Assembly: GCA_023408075.1 (NCBI GenBank)
Contig: JAEYKW010000033.1
Span: 20,031-84,030 of the forward strand
DNA from: Bacillota bacterium
GTDB taxonomy: Bacteria > Bacillota > Clostridia > Christensenellales > SZUA-584
Length of the DNA stretch: 64,000 nucleotides
Direction: 5' to 3'
A program made the translations under genes and the position numbers. The stretch's first letter is position 1; the number at the start of each line of letters is the position of its first letter. The notes beneath the pieces were generated by a model. The model was not told the origin of the DNA and made no database searches. It saw nothing but the letters and a program-made list of their open reading frames with translations. Shown piece by piece: positions 9,421 through 17,706 of this stretch.

Positions 9421-9478
9421 TTGACATATAACGAAAGTGGGTCTAAAATATTAGACGCGATGACTTATTCGTTAGACA
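9421..9478 (+). promoter_or_regulatory. SigA promoter with palindromic operator for the BlaI-type repressor
   Basis: TTGACA (9421-9426), 17-base spacer, TAAAAT (9444-9449). A perfect palindrome GTCTAA-AATA-TTAGAC (9441-9456) covers the -10, and a further GTTAGAC half-site lies at 9471-9477. An operator over the -10 of the promoter of its own repressor gene is the usual BlaI/MecI autoregulation layout. Confidence 0.65.
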
Positions 9479-9504
9479 CAATCTGATGATCAGGAGACAA
9501 AGAT

Positions 9505-9900
9505 ATGAAGGAGACTCTGTCTAAGGCCGAATGGATGGTGATGGAAACATTGTGGGAAAGAAGCCCGATGTTTTTATCCGATATCATGGAGACGATGAGC
9601 CGCAAGGTTGATTGGAAGAAAAGCACGTTTTCCACGTATCTCAAAATATTGACGGACGAGGGGTATGTCGGCTATGAGACGATTCGTAACAGCCGGTCGT
9701 ATTATCCGCTTGTGAAACGCGCAGAATGCGCGGTCAACGAGAGCCGCTCGCTGATGTCGCGTATGACGGACGACAGTGCGAAGATTTTTTTATCCAACAT
9801 GATTAAAGAAGGCAGCCTCACAAAGGAAGACCGGAATGAACTAAAGAAACTGATCGACGAGCTTGAACAAGCGGAGCGCGGGGCGCCGGAGGGCAAGTAA
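9505..9900 (+). CDS. BlaI/MecI/CopY family transcriptional repressor
   Basis: A 131-residue winged-helix repressor. The N-terminus LSKAEWMVMETLWERSPMFL and the recognition helix region WKKSTFSTYLKILTDEG are characteristic of BlaI/MecI. The C-terminal helices form the dimerisation domain that the partner protease cleaves to induce. It is followed one base after its stop by a BlaR1-type sensor protease, so the two form a signal-induced proteolytic switch. The palindrome over its promoter is the likely operator. Confidence 0.9.
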   Translation: MKETLSKAEWMVMETLWERSPMFLSDIMETMSRKVDWKKSTFSTYLKILTDEGYVGYETIRNSRSYYPLVKRAECAVNESRSLMSRMTDDSAKIFLSNMIKEGSLTKEDRNELKKLIDELEQAERGAPEGK

Positions 9901-9901
9901 G

Positions 9902-12319
9902 ATGAAAGTTTTAAATGTGTTGTTGGAGGTAACGGTATACGCGGCCGTCATATTCGCAGTGATCGTGCTGTTTAAAAAGCTGCTTAAAGACAGGATATCG
10001 TCGGCTTTGCAGCTGGCCGTTTGGGCCATGCTGATTATCCGGCTGCTGCTGCCTGTCACATTTGACGCGGCGGTGCATTTTATCACGCTGCCGGGAGAAA
10101 TCATACAGATCGACAGCGGGGACTCTAATGCGATGCAAAGCGATGCCGCAGAGGAATTTGGGGCTTTGAAGGCTGATGAGACGGGCCAATCGGCATTGCC
10201 TGTTGCAGCTGCCGTTACGGCACAATCGCGGGAGCAGGGCCCCGTGCAAACGCCTGCCCCGTCAGGAGAACCGGATAAAACCGATTGGGCGACGGTTCTC
10301 ATCGCTGTCTGGGCAGCGGGCATGGCGGTGTTTGCCGGGTTGGCGTTATGCGGGTATATGCGCCTGCACAGAAACGTACATCGGGATTTGATGCCCGCAA
10401 CCGAAAAGCTCGAAGCCTTATTTGATGAGTGCCGCAGAGAGCTGAAAATAAACCGACGCATAAAGCTCTGTGTACAACGCTGTGCACAGAGCCCCGCGCT
10501 GTTGTTTCCGTCCACCGTTTTACTGCCTGCCGATGTGGTGGAGATGAATCAGCAGCAGGTCAAATTGGCACTGATGCATGAACTCACACACTACAGGAGA
10601 AAAGACCATATTGTCGCAATGCTGCTGCTTGTGCTGCGTATCGTCTACTGGTTTAATCCCGTTGTGCATGTGGCGGAATCAATGATTCGCGAAGATATAG
10701 AAACGGCCTGCGATCACAGCGTTGTCAAACGCTTGAATCCGGCGGAGAAGGGCGTTTACGCACGTTCTTTGATATCGATGTACAAGAATACGCCCGACAC
10801 TCAGATGGTGCTCGGCATGGCGCTGGGCGGCACGCGCAAAAGCGCGGAAAAGCGCATCAGAGGCATTTATATGAAGCAGAAAAGCCAATGGCGCGTGAAG
10901 CTGACTGCCGCGCTGATGGCGGGTGTAATCGCTGTGTGTTGTTTTACCACGGCATGTCAGCCGACGCCCGATAAGCCGGTGATTGTGAACAAGAACCAAA
11001 GCTACGATGATATTATGAGCACGGATACCGGTGAAGCCGAAGAGAATAATGAACCGTATACCGTGCCCGAAAAGCTTACAGAAAATATTGAAGAGGGGAA
11101 TCTTACGATTCACGCCGATATTCCGGTTGAGCTGCCGCAGACCACGGATTTTCCGGTGTCCATTGTCAAGCAAAGAACGTTTACGCAGGACGAGGTTGAC
11201 AATATCGTCGATTACTTCGCGCAGGGCCGGAAGATGTACAAGCAAAAGACGTTTCAGACCAAAGACGAGATCATGGACATGATTACCGAAGCCAGGCGTG
11301 GGCCGCTTGAAGGCGGTGTTTACGATCCCGCACAGGTAGATGAGAATTGGATTAAAGAACTCGAACAGCGCTATGAGAAAGCACCGGAAACCTTTGAAAA
11401 GAAGTACGTTGATTCAATGCTTGATTATTGTATTGATTATGACGGGACTCCGCTTAACAGCGGAGAAAAGGCAGAGCTCAATGTCAATATAGAAAATGAC
11501 AAAGGCATTGAAGAAACGCTGCATATCATGAATGCGAATGAGCTCTATCACAGCTCTGAGATTTTTTACAGAAATGGCTCTGGTTATTATGATGAGACCT
11601 TTTACAGGAATAATCTCGACGCGCCGGATATCGACGTTAATACGGATCCTAATTTCAAAGACTGGGAAAACCAGATAAAGAACACGAGCATGACAGAAGA
11701 TGAAGCCATCGCTCAAGCAAACGCTGTTTTGGAGGCATTTCATATCACTGGTTTGGGGCTGGTCGGCATCGACCGCGCCGCCATATTGGACGATAACAAC
11801 AATCCATTTAAAGGCGGCTATGAGCTGACCTATATGCGCAGCAAAGGCAAATTGACGGGATTTCATAGCGACTATTGGGTTATGAGCCAAGCCCCGGGAG
11901 AAAAAATGCCAGAGTATGCGCCGCCGTTTGAACAGGAACGCATCGAGATCATGCTTAATGAGGATGGAATACATGTTTTTTCGTGGGTTGGTATCGCAAC
12001 GGAAGATGAGACTGTCAAAGAGAATGCACAGCTCAAACCATTTGAGGAGATCAAGCAGGCAGCGTTCAACCAGATGAAATATAAATATTCGTTTAGGGCC
12101 AATGATGAATGGCATGTGCGTTGCGAGTTGATATCCGCTAAGCTGTATCTTGGCTATATCGGTGTAAAAGACGACCTTAATAAGGCGCTCATGGTGCCGA
12201 TGTGGGTATTTGTGACACAAAATTACGACAGGCATGAATCCGAGACGTCAGAACACAGATCTGGCTATGAAGCTGTTGCGGTCAATGCGCTTGATGGCAG
12301 CATCGTCAGTACTAACTAA
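9902..12319 (+). CDS. BlaR1/MecR1-like M56 metallopeptidase sensor with non-PBP ectodomain
   Basis: An 805-residue membrane protein. Membrane helices lie near residues 5-22, 33-52 and 125-148, with a fourth at about 335-352 ahead of the ectodomain. The zinc protease motif is HELTHYRRKDH (about residues 225-235). The C-terminal 450 residues are extracytoplasmic but lack the SxxK/KTG motifs of the penicillin-binding sensor domain of classical BlaR1; they resemble the DUF6034-type ectodomains of clostridial M56 proteins. The inducer is therefore probably not a beta-lactam. ATG at 9902 is used, 1 base after the repressor stop; an earlier in-frame start at 9863 would overlap the repressor. Confidence 0.85.
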   Translation: MKVLNVLLEVTVYAAVIFAVIVLFKKLLKDRISSALQLAVWAMLIIRLLLPVTFDAAVHFITLPGEIIQIDSGDSNAMQSDAAEEFGALKADETGQSALPVAAAVTAQSREQGPVQTPAPSGEPDKTDWATVLIAVWAAGMAVFAGLALCGYMRLHRNVHRDLMPATEKLEALFDECRRELKINRRIKLCVQRCAQSPALLFPSTVLLPADVVEMNQQQVKLALMHELTHYRRKDHIVAMLLLVLRIVYWFNPVVHVAESMIREDIETACDHSVVKRLNPAEKGVYARSLISMYKNTPDTQMVLGMALGGTRKSAEKRIRGIYMKQKSQWRVKLTAALMAGVIAVCCFTTACQPTPDKPVIVNKNQSYDDIMSTDTGEAEENNEPYTVPEKLTENIEEGNLTIHADIPVELPQTTDFPVSIVKQRTFTQDEVDNIVDYFAQGRKMYKQKTFQTKDEIMDMITEARRGPLEGGVYDPAQVDENWIKELEQRYEKAPETFEKKYVDSMLDYCIDYDGTPLNSGEKAELNVNIENDKGIEETLHIMNANELYHSSEIFYRNGSGYYDETFYRNNLDAPDIDVNTDPNFKDWENQIKNTSMTEDEAIAQANAVLEAFHITGLGLVGIDRAAILDDNNNPFKGGYELTYMRSKGKLTGFHSDYWVMSQAPGEKMPEYAPPFEQERIEIMLNEDGIHVFSWVGIATEDETVKENAQLKPFEEIKQAAFNQMKYKYSFRANDEWHVRCELISAKLYLGYIGVKDDLNKALMVPMWVFVTQNYDRHESETSEHRSGYEAVAVNALDGSIVSTN

Positions 12320-12353
12320 AGCTTATTGATAAAATATGTCTGACAATAAAGAA

Positions 12354-12390
12354 GGCAGAGAGTTTGATTGGAACTCTCTGCCTATTTCTT
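12354..12390 (+). terminator. strong bidirectional terminator
   Basis: GGCAGAGAGTT (12354-12364) pairs perfectly with AACTCTCTGCC (12372-12382), followed by TATTTCTT. On the other strand it is followed by CTTCTTTATTG. It sits between two convergent operons. Confidence 0.8.
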
Positions 12391-12400
12391 ATCAGCGTTT

Positions 12401-12772
12401 TTAATTGTCATAATGGCGATCAATGAGCTTTATTACATCATTCTTCGTCAGCCCCAAGCCTTTGTAGTATTCAATATCCTTCTTAAGCTTTTCGAGCACC
12501 ATCGCGTCACGTTTTTCGTCGATGGCATCCCGCTGAAGCGGGGCTACGAAGCAGCCGCGCCCCACCATTGAGTAGATAAAGCCCATGTGCTCAAGCTCTT
12601 CCCACGCTTTTTTTACGGTGATCACACTGATTCTGAGTTCCTTGGCAACCGTGCGTATCGGCGGCAGGCAGGTGTCCGTCTGAAGCTCGCCCTTGATGAT
12701 CTGCGATGATATCTGCTCAAATATCTGCTGATATATCGGCTTTTCCGATGTGTTGGAGATGACGATATTCAT
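12401..12772 (-). CDS. GntR-family repressor (YtrA-type)
   Basis: A 123-residue short GntR protein: an N-terminal winged helix (IYQQIFEQISSQIIKGEL, then LRISVITVKKAWEELEHMG) and only about 45 residues of C-terminal helix, the YtrA subfamily plan. Such repressors control ABC exporter operons. Here it is the last gene after an ATPase and a permease, its start overlapping the permease stop by one base (12772). The inverted repeat over the operon promoter at 14275-14303 is its likely operator. Confidence 0.9.
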   Translation of the reverse strand: MNIVISNTSEKPIYQQIFEQISSQIIKGELQTDTCLPPIRTVAKELRISVITVKKAWEELEHMGFIYSMVGRGCFVAPLQRDAIDEKRDAMVLEKLKKDIEYYKGLGLTKNDVIKLIDRHYDN

Positions 12773-13410
12773 CAGAGATTAACTCTTTCAAACCGTTTCA
12801 CAGATATTTTTGCAGCAAGCAGATTGAGCAGCACAAAGACGATAAATCCTATCAAAAGCGTGGCATAGTGCACCCAAGCATTGAGTGTGCCGTCCAACAC
12901 TCTCAAAACCGGCACAATCTGAACGGCGGTTTCAACGGCACCTGCAAACAGAACTGAAACGGCGATGGCAGCCATTGTTGGTATCCCGACCTTGTAAGCC
13001 GTTTTGTAAAACATCGGGAACAGTACCACGTTGTGGACCCCGTACATCATAAAAGCAATGCCGAGAAAAGCGACGTTGGCATCGATGAGGAAATTGCCCT
13101 GCGGATAAATCGATAGGTTGATGAAGGCGAACACCGCCGCAACGGCGACCTGCACCACCTCCATGATCGCGATTGACAATATTCTTGCCCTTACGATATC
13201 CCCGCGCCGGACAGGCAGCGAGGCCGAGAAGTCGATATCGCCCTGCGCCTTGGCTGTGGAGAAAATGTTGGGCACGGCCATGAAAAAGAAATACATCAGC
13301 GCGATAAGATACGGCCATTGCGGAATCAGCAGCAAAGCACCGAACAGAAAAAAGAGATAAAACAGTGGGTGTATCGTCAAACGGAATTCTTTAAACAGCA
13401 TGTTCTTCAC
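12772..13410 (-). CDS. ABC-2-type exporter permease
   Basis: A 212-residue integral membrane protein with about six hydrophobic helices (for example FYLFFLFGALLLI, IALMYFFFMAVPNIF, VQVAVAAVFAFINLSI, YATLLIGFIVFVLLNLLA). It carries the short cytoplasmic motif AKAQGDIDFSASLPVRRGDIV, seen in ABC_2-type exporters of the bacteriocin or lantibiotic-resistance kind. It overlaps the ATPase stop by 4 bases (ATGA) and feeds into the GntR gene. The substrate is unknown; YtrA-controlled transporters respond to cell-wall-active peptides. Confidence 0.8.
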   Translation of the reverse strand: MKNMLFKEFRLTIHPLFYLFFLFGALLLIPQWPYLIALMYFFFMAVPNIFSTAKAQGDIDFSASLPVRRGDIVRARILSIAIMEVVQVAVAAVFAFINLSIYPQGNFLIDANVAFLGIAFMMYGVHNVVLFPMFYKTAYKVGIPTMAAIAVSVLFAGAVETAVQIVPVLRVLDGTLNAWVHYATLLIGFIVFVLLNLLAAKISVKRFERVNL

Positions 13411-14258
13411 TTTTTTGCCCCCCTTTTGTCGTGGAATATCATAATCTCTTCGAGCGTCGGCTGTTCAAGCGTGAGCCCGGTGCCGTCCGGTGCGTCAGCC
13501 GTTTTGATAAGGCCGATGAACCCGAAAGCATTCGTCTTGTATCCGACCATCTTGGGTTTGAGAGCTTCGAGCTGATCCGGCGTGCCCTTGACGATGCGGT
13601 AAGCCGCGATGAGATCGTCCCTTGACCGGCTTTCAATAATCTGCCCGTCCTGAATGAACGTAATGAAGTCGGCGCACTTGTCAAGATCGCTCGTGATGTG
13701 CGTGGAGAAAAGGATGCTGCGCTCTCCGTCTTCAATGAGTTCCTGAAACAGCTCGACAAGGTCGTCGCGCGAGACAGGGTCAAGGCCGTTCAACGGTTCG
13801 TCGAGTATCAGCAGCTTTGCGTTGTGCGACAGCGCGAGGGCCAGATTGAACTTCACCTTCATGCCCTCGGAGAGCTCATCAACCCGCTTTTCGGGATCGA
13901 GCTCGAAACGGCGCAAGTACTCTGCATACGCCGCATCGTCCCATTCGTCATAAAACCTTTTCACCACACTCGCGATGTCTTTGATCTTCTTCTTGGGGTA
14001 GTAGTGAATGCCGCCGAACATGAAGGCGATGTTCTGTTTGACGGCAAGCTCGTTCGGGATAAAATCCATACCGAACATCTTCACGCTGCCGCCGTCGGGA
14101 TGAACGAGGTTCAGCATGGATTTGAGCGTGGTGGTTTTACCCGCGCCGTTCTTACCCACGAACCCCATGATGTACCCCGGTTCCAGCGAGAAGGATACGT
14201 TTTTGAGCTCAAACTTTTCATATCGTTTACATAAGTTCGTAACAGTTAGCAATGTCAT
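13407..14258 (-). CDS. ABC transporter ATP-binding protein
   Basis: A 283-residue ATPase with Walker A GKNGAGKTT (about residues 35-43), signature LSEGMKVK, Walker B LLILDEPLNGLD and the switch histidine FSTHITSD. The signature LSEGMK rather than LSGGQ is usual in this exporter branch. First gene of a three-gene operon with the permease and GntR repressor. A good ribosome site (AAGGAGG) precedes the ATG at 14258. Confidence 0.9.
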   Translation of the reverse strand: MTLLTVTNLCKRYEKFELKNVSFSLEPGYIMGFVGKNGAGKTTTLKSMLNLVHPDGGSVKMFGMDFIPNELAVKQNIAFMFGGIHYYPKKKIKDIASVVKRFYDEWDDAAYAEYLRRFELDPEKRVDELSEGMKVKFNLALALSHNAKLLILDEPLNGLDPVSRDDLVELFQELIEDGERSILFSTHITSDLDKCADFITFIQDGQIIESRSRDDLIAAYRIVKGTPDQLEALKPKMVGYKTNAFGFIGLIKTADAPDGTGLTLEQPTLEEIMIFHDKRGAKK

Positions 14259-14274
14259 GTTACCTCCTTAAAAA

Positions 14275-14327
14275 ATATTGTGAATATTGAACATGCACAA
14301 TATATCACCTGGCTGAGTGCGTGTCAA
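14275..14327 (-). promoter_or_regulatory. SigA promoter and GntR operator of the ABC exporter operon
   Basis: On the minus strand TTGACA (14327-14322), 17 bases, TATATT (14304-14299). A perfect inverted repeat ATATTGTG (14275-14282) / CACAATAT (14296-14303), spacer 13, overlaps the -10 and start region. Its position and the operon's own GntR gene make it the probable operator. Confidence 0.7.
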
Positions 14328-14453
14328 GAGGGTTTATAGGAAAAAATATCAATAATTGACGCAGGCACTTGCCATGGGGTATAGTGAAAAAGTTCGCTGA
14401 ATAAAAACTGACCGGAATGTACCGGAAGTTTTAAATATGAGGAGGAATTTTCA

Positions 14454-14771
14454 TTGGACAGGTTTGAGAATGTCACCGTTATAAAAAAGGCCAATGTGTA
14501 TTATGACGGCAAAGTGACCAGCCGCACGGTGCTGCTCGCGGACGGCACGAAGAAAACGCTTGGGATCATTATGCCGGGCGAATATGAGTTTGGCACAGCG
14601 GATAAGGAAATCATGGAGATGCTGGCGGGCAAGCTGAATGTGCTGCTGCCGGGGAGCGAGGCCTGGGAAGTGTTTGAGGCCGGTCAGAGCTTTGAAGTGC
14701 CCGCCAACAGCAGGTTTAAAGTGTCTGCGGACGATGTGGCGGACTATTGCTGCTCGTATATTAAAGAGTAG
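14454..14771 (+). CDS. ppnP: pyrimidine/purine nucleoside phosphorylase PpnP
   Basis: A 105-residue single-domain cupin of the PpnP (formerly DUF1255) family, which phosphorolyses several nucleosides for salvage. Family features seen include ANVYYDGKVTSRTV near the N-terminus, the central GIIMPGEYEFGT, GSEAWEVFEAGQSFEVPANSRF, and the C-terminal YCCSYIKE. Length is the usual one. Start is TTG at 14454 with GAGGAG about 8 bases upstream. Monocistronic, followed by a terminator. Confidence 0.9.
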   Translation: MDRFENVTVIKKANVYYDGKVTSRTVLLADGTKKTLGIIMPGEYEFGTADKEIMEMLAGKLNVLLPGSEAWEVFEAGQSFEVPANSRFKVSADDVADYCCSYIKE

Positions 14772-14814
14772 GCCGGATGGCGTGTATTGAGCCGAATACA
14801 TGGCATTATCAAGA

Positions 14815-14835
14815 GGCAGCAGAGGCTGCCTTTTT
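14815..14835 (+). terminator. terminator after ppnP
   Basis: GGCAGC (14815-14820), loop AGAG, GCTGCC (14825-14830), then TTTTT. Confidence 0.75.
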
Positions 14836-14873
14836 CAATTTTATAATTGAGGTGGCATATTAAGTTTGAAAGT

Positions 14874-14902
14874 AAAAAACCGCCTTTTTTAAGCGGTTTT
14901 TC
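14874..14902 (-). terminator. terminator of the tRNA-Arg transcript
   Basis: On the minus strand AAAAACCGC pairs with GCGGTTTTTT across an A-rich loop, ending in a T run, directly downstream of the tRNA 3' end. Confidence 0.7.
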
Positions 14903-14903
14903 T

Positions 14904-14980
14904 TGGCGTGCCCGGGAGGATTCGAACCTCTGACCTTTGGAGTCGGAGTCCAACGCTCTATCCAGCTGAGCTACGAGCAC
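14904..14980 (-). tRNA. tRNA-Arg (anticodon CCG)
   Basis: A complete 77-nt cloverleaf with encoded CCA. Acceptor GTGCTCG/CGGGCAC, D arm GCTC...GAGC, anticodon stem TTGGA/TCCAA with loop CTCCGAC (anticodon CCG, reading CGG), T arm GAGGTTCGAATCCTC, discriminator G. All arms pair apart from one G.T in the acceptor. Confidence 0.95.
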
Positions 14981-15045
14981 ATATCTGGTTTTCTTCGCTC
15001 ACCGATTATAGCACAGGGGTTATGCAATTGCCAAGATAAAAAATC

Positions 15046-15128
15046 AATTCGTTGAATTTGGACTCCGTTGAACGAATTATCAATACTACCTGTAAAAAAT
15101 AATGGAACATAATGTATTCCGTTCCATT
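15046..15128. repeat. two adjacent inverted repeats in an AT-rich intergenic region
   Basis: AATTCGTT (15046-15053) / AACGAATT (15071-15078) and AATGGAAC (15101-15108) / GTTCCATT (15121-15128). They lie between the tRNA gene and the DUF4362 lipoprotein gene. They could be operators or transcript hairpins; no T-run follows either. Confidence 0.45.
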
Positions 15129-15256
15129 CGGATTGGCTTTATTGATTGCCGCGATATATCTATATCGTCATATACAAAACATATGGAACAATATTGCATA
15201 AATCATCGTCTTATTATAAAATGGCTATAGACTAAATTTTGGAGGGTAACACCAAA

Positions 15257-15838
15257 ATGAAGAAAATAATGGTCCTGTTATCAATACTGATATGTTTGGC
15301 CTTGGCGGCATGCGCACCCGCCGGGACGCCGGAGACATCAAATGTGCCGGATGCGCCGACGGAAGTGCCAGACGATGAATCGGCTGCGTCACCGTCGCTT
15401 CAGTCTGACGAAACGTCTTTATTCGCAACAGAGCTGACTGATCTCCCCGAAGAATACCCGCGCGAAGATGCGATAGCCAACGGCGATCTCGTTTATTCCG
15501 TCGACGGGTACGCAAATGACGATAAAATGTCGGCATTCGTCGAGGCTGTCAACGCAAAAAAGAGTGCCGCCATCCGTATCACGAGATACACGGACGAGGG
15601 GGACCCCACAATCGCGGACGTCGTTTTTGACGGCAGCAAGTTTACCGTCCGGAATGACACGACGCGTGATAAATTCGGCCCTCAGGAGCTGACGCAAAGC
15701 GAGTACCTCTATATGCTTGAATACGACTATCAGGGGAGAACATCGCTGATACTCACAAACGAAGCCGACATGACGGACGATTTGTTTCTCAACAGTCCGG
15801 ATCAGTTTTTGCTGAAATTCTGGGACGACAAAGAATAA
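15257..15838 (+). CDS. DUF4362 lipoprotein
   Basis: A 193-residue secreted lipoprotein: basic N-terminus, hydrophobic core, lipobox LAAC with the cysteine at about residue 19, then an acidic/Pro/Thr-rich linker. The mature domain matches DUF4362, with ANGDLVYSVDGYAND, IRITRYTDEGDPTI and NDTTRDKFG in the usual order. Function of this family is unknown. ATG at 15257 is chosen since GGAGGG lies about 11 bases upstream; an earlier frame start at 15239 overlaps that site. Probably co-transcribed with the phosphoesterase 33 bases downstream. Confidence 0.85.
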   Translation: MKKIMVLLSILICLALAACAPAGTPETSNVPDAPTEVPDDESAASPSLQSDETSLFATELTDLPEEYPREDAIANGDLVYSVDGYANDDKMSAFVEAVNAKKSAAIRITRYTDEGDPTIADVVFDGSKFTVRNDTTRDKFGPQELTQSEYLYMLEYDYQGRTSLILTNEADMTDDLFLNSPDQFLLKFWDDKE

Positions 15839-15871
15839 ACGGCGGCGGATACCATCTGAGTAAAGGAGCCT

Positions 15872-16711
15872 ATGAGAAAACCAAACAGGAAAAGACTCAT
15901 CATCATTTCAGCTGTTTTATTTGTTATCGCCCTGCTGGCTGTGCTCGCGTTCAGAACCGATCTGAAACCGGTCTCGTACGATATAAAAACTGATAAAATA
16001 CGCGACGCCATTAAAATTGCGTTTGTTGCAGACCTGCACAGCTGTGATTACGGTGAGGGGCAAACAGATATCATCAGTCTAATCGATAAAGCCGCGCCTG
16101 ATATTGTGCTGCTCGGCGGCGATATTGTGGATGATGTGTTGCCGCAGCAAAAAGCCTTCGAATTTCTGTCTGCGGTATCCGAAGATTATCCGTGCTACTA
16201 TGTGTCGGGCAATCACGAGTATTGGAGCGGCAGGATCGAAAAAATCAAGGCCGACATTGAAGCATTGGGTATAACGGTGCTCGAAGGCGAGCGGGCCGAT
16301 ATTGAAATCAACGGACAAAGCATTTCGCTTTTCGGGATTGATGACCCCGAAGCCGGGGAGGCTGAGTTTGCGCGGCAATTGAAAGCTTGCGGTGAGACTG
16401 CGGATGACAGCCGTTTTTCCATATTGCTGACGCATCGGCCCGAGCGGATTGACAGCTATCTTGAATATGATTTTGATATGATACTCGCAGGACATACGCA
16501 CGGCGGCCAAATGAGATTGCCGCTGTTGCTGAACGGACTTTTTGCGCCGGATCAAGGCTGGTTCCCGAAGTACGCGGGCGGGCTCTACCCGTTTGACAAT
16601 ACGCAAATGATCGTCAGCCGTGGGCTCGCGAAAGAAAGCACCCGCGCCCCGCGACTGTTCAATCGGCCGGAGCTTGTGATCATCAACTTGGGTTCAAAAG
16701 ACAGCATATGA
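15872..16711 (+). CDS. membrane-anchored metallophosphoesterase (YkuE-like)
   Basis: A 279-residue protein with one N-terminal membrane helix (about residues 8-28) and a calcineurin-like phosphoesterase domain. Dimetal motifs are present in order: VADLHS (D-x-H), GGDIVDD, GNHEYW, a late H in LTHRPE, and GHTHGGQ. YkuE-type enzymes act at the membrane surface; the substrate here is unknown. A second gene of the same family lies at 52925-53785 with the same order of motifs. AAAGGAGCC precedes the ATG. Confidence 0.85.
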   Translation: MRKPNRKRLIIISAVLFVIALLAVLAFRTDLKPVSYDIKTDKIRDAIKIAFVADLHSCDYGEGQTDIISLIDKAAPDIVLLGGDIVDDVLPQQKAFEFLSAVSEDYPCYYVSGNHEYWSGRIEKIKADIEALGITVLEGERADIEINGQSISLFGIDDPEAGEAEFARQLKACGETADDSRFSILLTHRPERIDSYLEYDFDMILAGHTHGGQMRLPLLLNGLFAPDQGWFPKYAGGLYPFDNTQMIVSRGLAKESTRAPRLFNRPELVIINLGSKDSI

Positions 16712-16754
16712 AATGATATAGTGATCAGCAATAGCTGAATACAGATTATTCATT

Positions 16755-17279
16755 TTATTCATTACAATGCTGCGGCAAATTTATTGCCGCACCGTTTACG
16801 CACAGCTTACGGATAATGGCCTCCTCATGGGGGTATTTTTGTATCAACTCTTCCATACAGCCCGCCTCAAAGCACTCCGGCGTAAATCCGGGCGCCATTG
16901 TCGTGCCGTACAGCGAGTATACGCCGCCGGGCACGATGCAGCCGCCCTGCCAAGCGCCTGCGGGCACGGTATATTGAAGCTGCTGACCGTCGCGCCAGCC
17001 GCGCCCCATAATCACCGTTTCGCTTTCGCCGGTTCCATACAGCAGATGCAGCTCAAAAGGATCGCCGTCGTAGTAATGCCAGACCTCGTCAAATTGCAGC
17101 CTGTGAAAACAGGAGAGACTTTTTGGCGCCTCGCAGTAAAGGCCGATGATGGCGGTGCCCGCCGGTTGGCCGCTAGGGCCGGTCAGCTGCGAACGGTAGG
17201 TCTGCGTTAAAAACGTATTTTCCACCGGCATCATTGTGAGCCCGAAACGGCGGATGATGGTTTCGATTTCCTGATTCAT
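16755..17279 (-). CDS. DUF985 cupin protein
   Basis: A 174-residue cupin of the Cupin_5/DUF985 family. Characteristic elements are the helical N-terminus, IIGLYCEAPKSLSCFHRLQFDEVWHYYDG split around the metal-binding His and Glu residues, and PAGAWQGG with TMAPGFTPECFE. Members are small sugar- or metal-binding barrels of unclear function. Minus-strand gene, convergent with the phosphoesterase gene. A GAGGGA site precedes the ATG. Confidence 0.85.
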   Translation of the reverse strand: MNQEIETIIRRFGLTMMPVENTFLTQTYRSQLTGPSGQPAGTAIIGLYCEAPKSLSCFHRLQFDEVWHYYDGDPFELHLLYGTGESETVIMGRGWRDGQQLQYTVPAGAWQGGCIVPGGVYSLYGTTMAPGFTPECFEAGCMEELIQKYPHEEAIIRKLCVNGAAINLPQHCNE

Positions 17280-17418
17280 GCGGCAAATCCCTCTTCAATA
17301 TGGTTATATATATGATAAACGGCTTTGGGAAAAAATAACGGACGCATATTTTAAACTTGACTTTTTTCGGGAATGTCCTGTAATTTATATTCACAGCGAT
17401 AAAGAAAACGGAGATATC

Positions 17419-17661
17419 ATGGAAGACTACAGAGAACGGCTGTTTGACGAGACATTTGAGAATGTCTGCGGCGATATGAGGCGCAGACGCGATAAAGACC
17501 CCCGGTTTACAAAAGAGGAGATGGAAGGCTTATTAAAAGCGCTGCGCATCCATCACGGCAACGACTGGGAGGGCAGAGGAGAGATTAGAGACATCATCAA
17601 CGAAGCCACTATCGCGGCGTGCGAAGTCGTGCTGTCCGAATGGAAGCCGGAAGAAAAATAA
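17419..17661 (+). CDS. small hypothetical protein
   Basis: An 80-residue acidic, helical, cytoplasmic protein of unknown function. The ATG at 17419 is chosen because ACGGAGA lies 6-8 bases upstream; the frame remains open further 5' but with no ribosome site. It contains the motif-like stretch ALRIHHGNDWEGRGEIRDI, suggesting a conserved fold, but I do not recognise it. A terminator follows directly and is shared with the convergent SASP gene. Confidence 0.6.
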   Translation: MEDYRERLFDETFENVCGDMRRRRDKDPRFTKEEMEGLLKALRIHHGNDWEGRGEIRDIINEATIAACEVVLSEWKPEEK

Positions 17662-17667
17662 CAAAAA

Positions 17668-17696
17668 AAAAGAAGGGCATCATGCTCTTCTTTTTC
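17668..17696 (+). terminator. terminator between convergent genes
   Basis: AGAAGGGCAT (17671-17680) pairs with ATGCTCTTCT (17682-17691, one G.T, apical pairs open), followed by TTTTTCG; preceded by an A-run, so it could act in both directions. Confidence 0.65.
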
Positions 17697-17706
17697 GCTA
17701 AGCCGC

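Noticed and set aside
9902..12319. Beta-lactam sensor BlaR1 in the strict sense
   Set aside because: The SxxK and KTG motifs of the sensor domain are absent.
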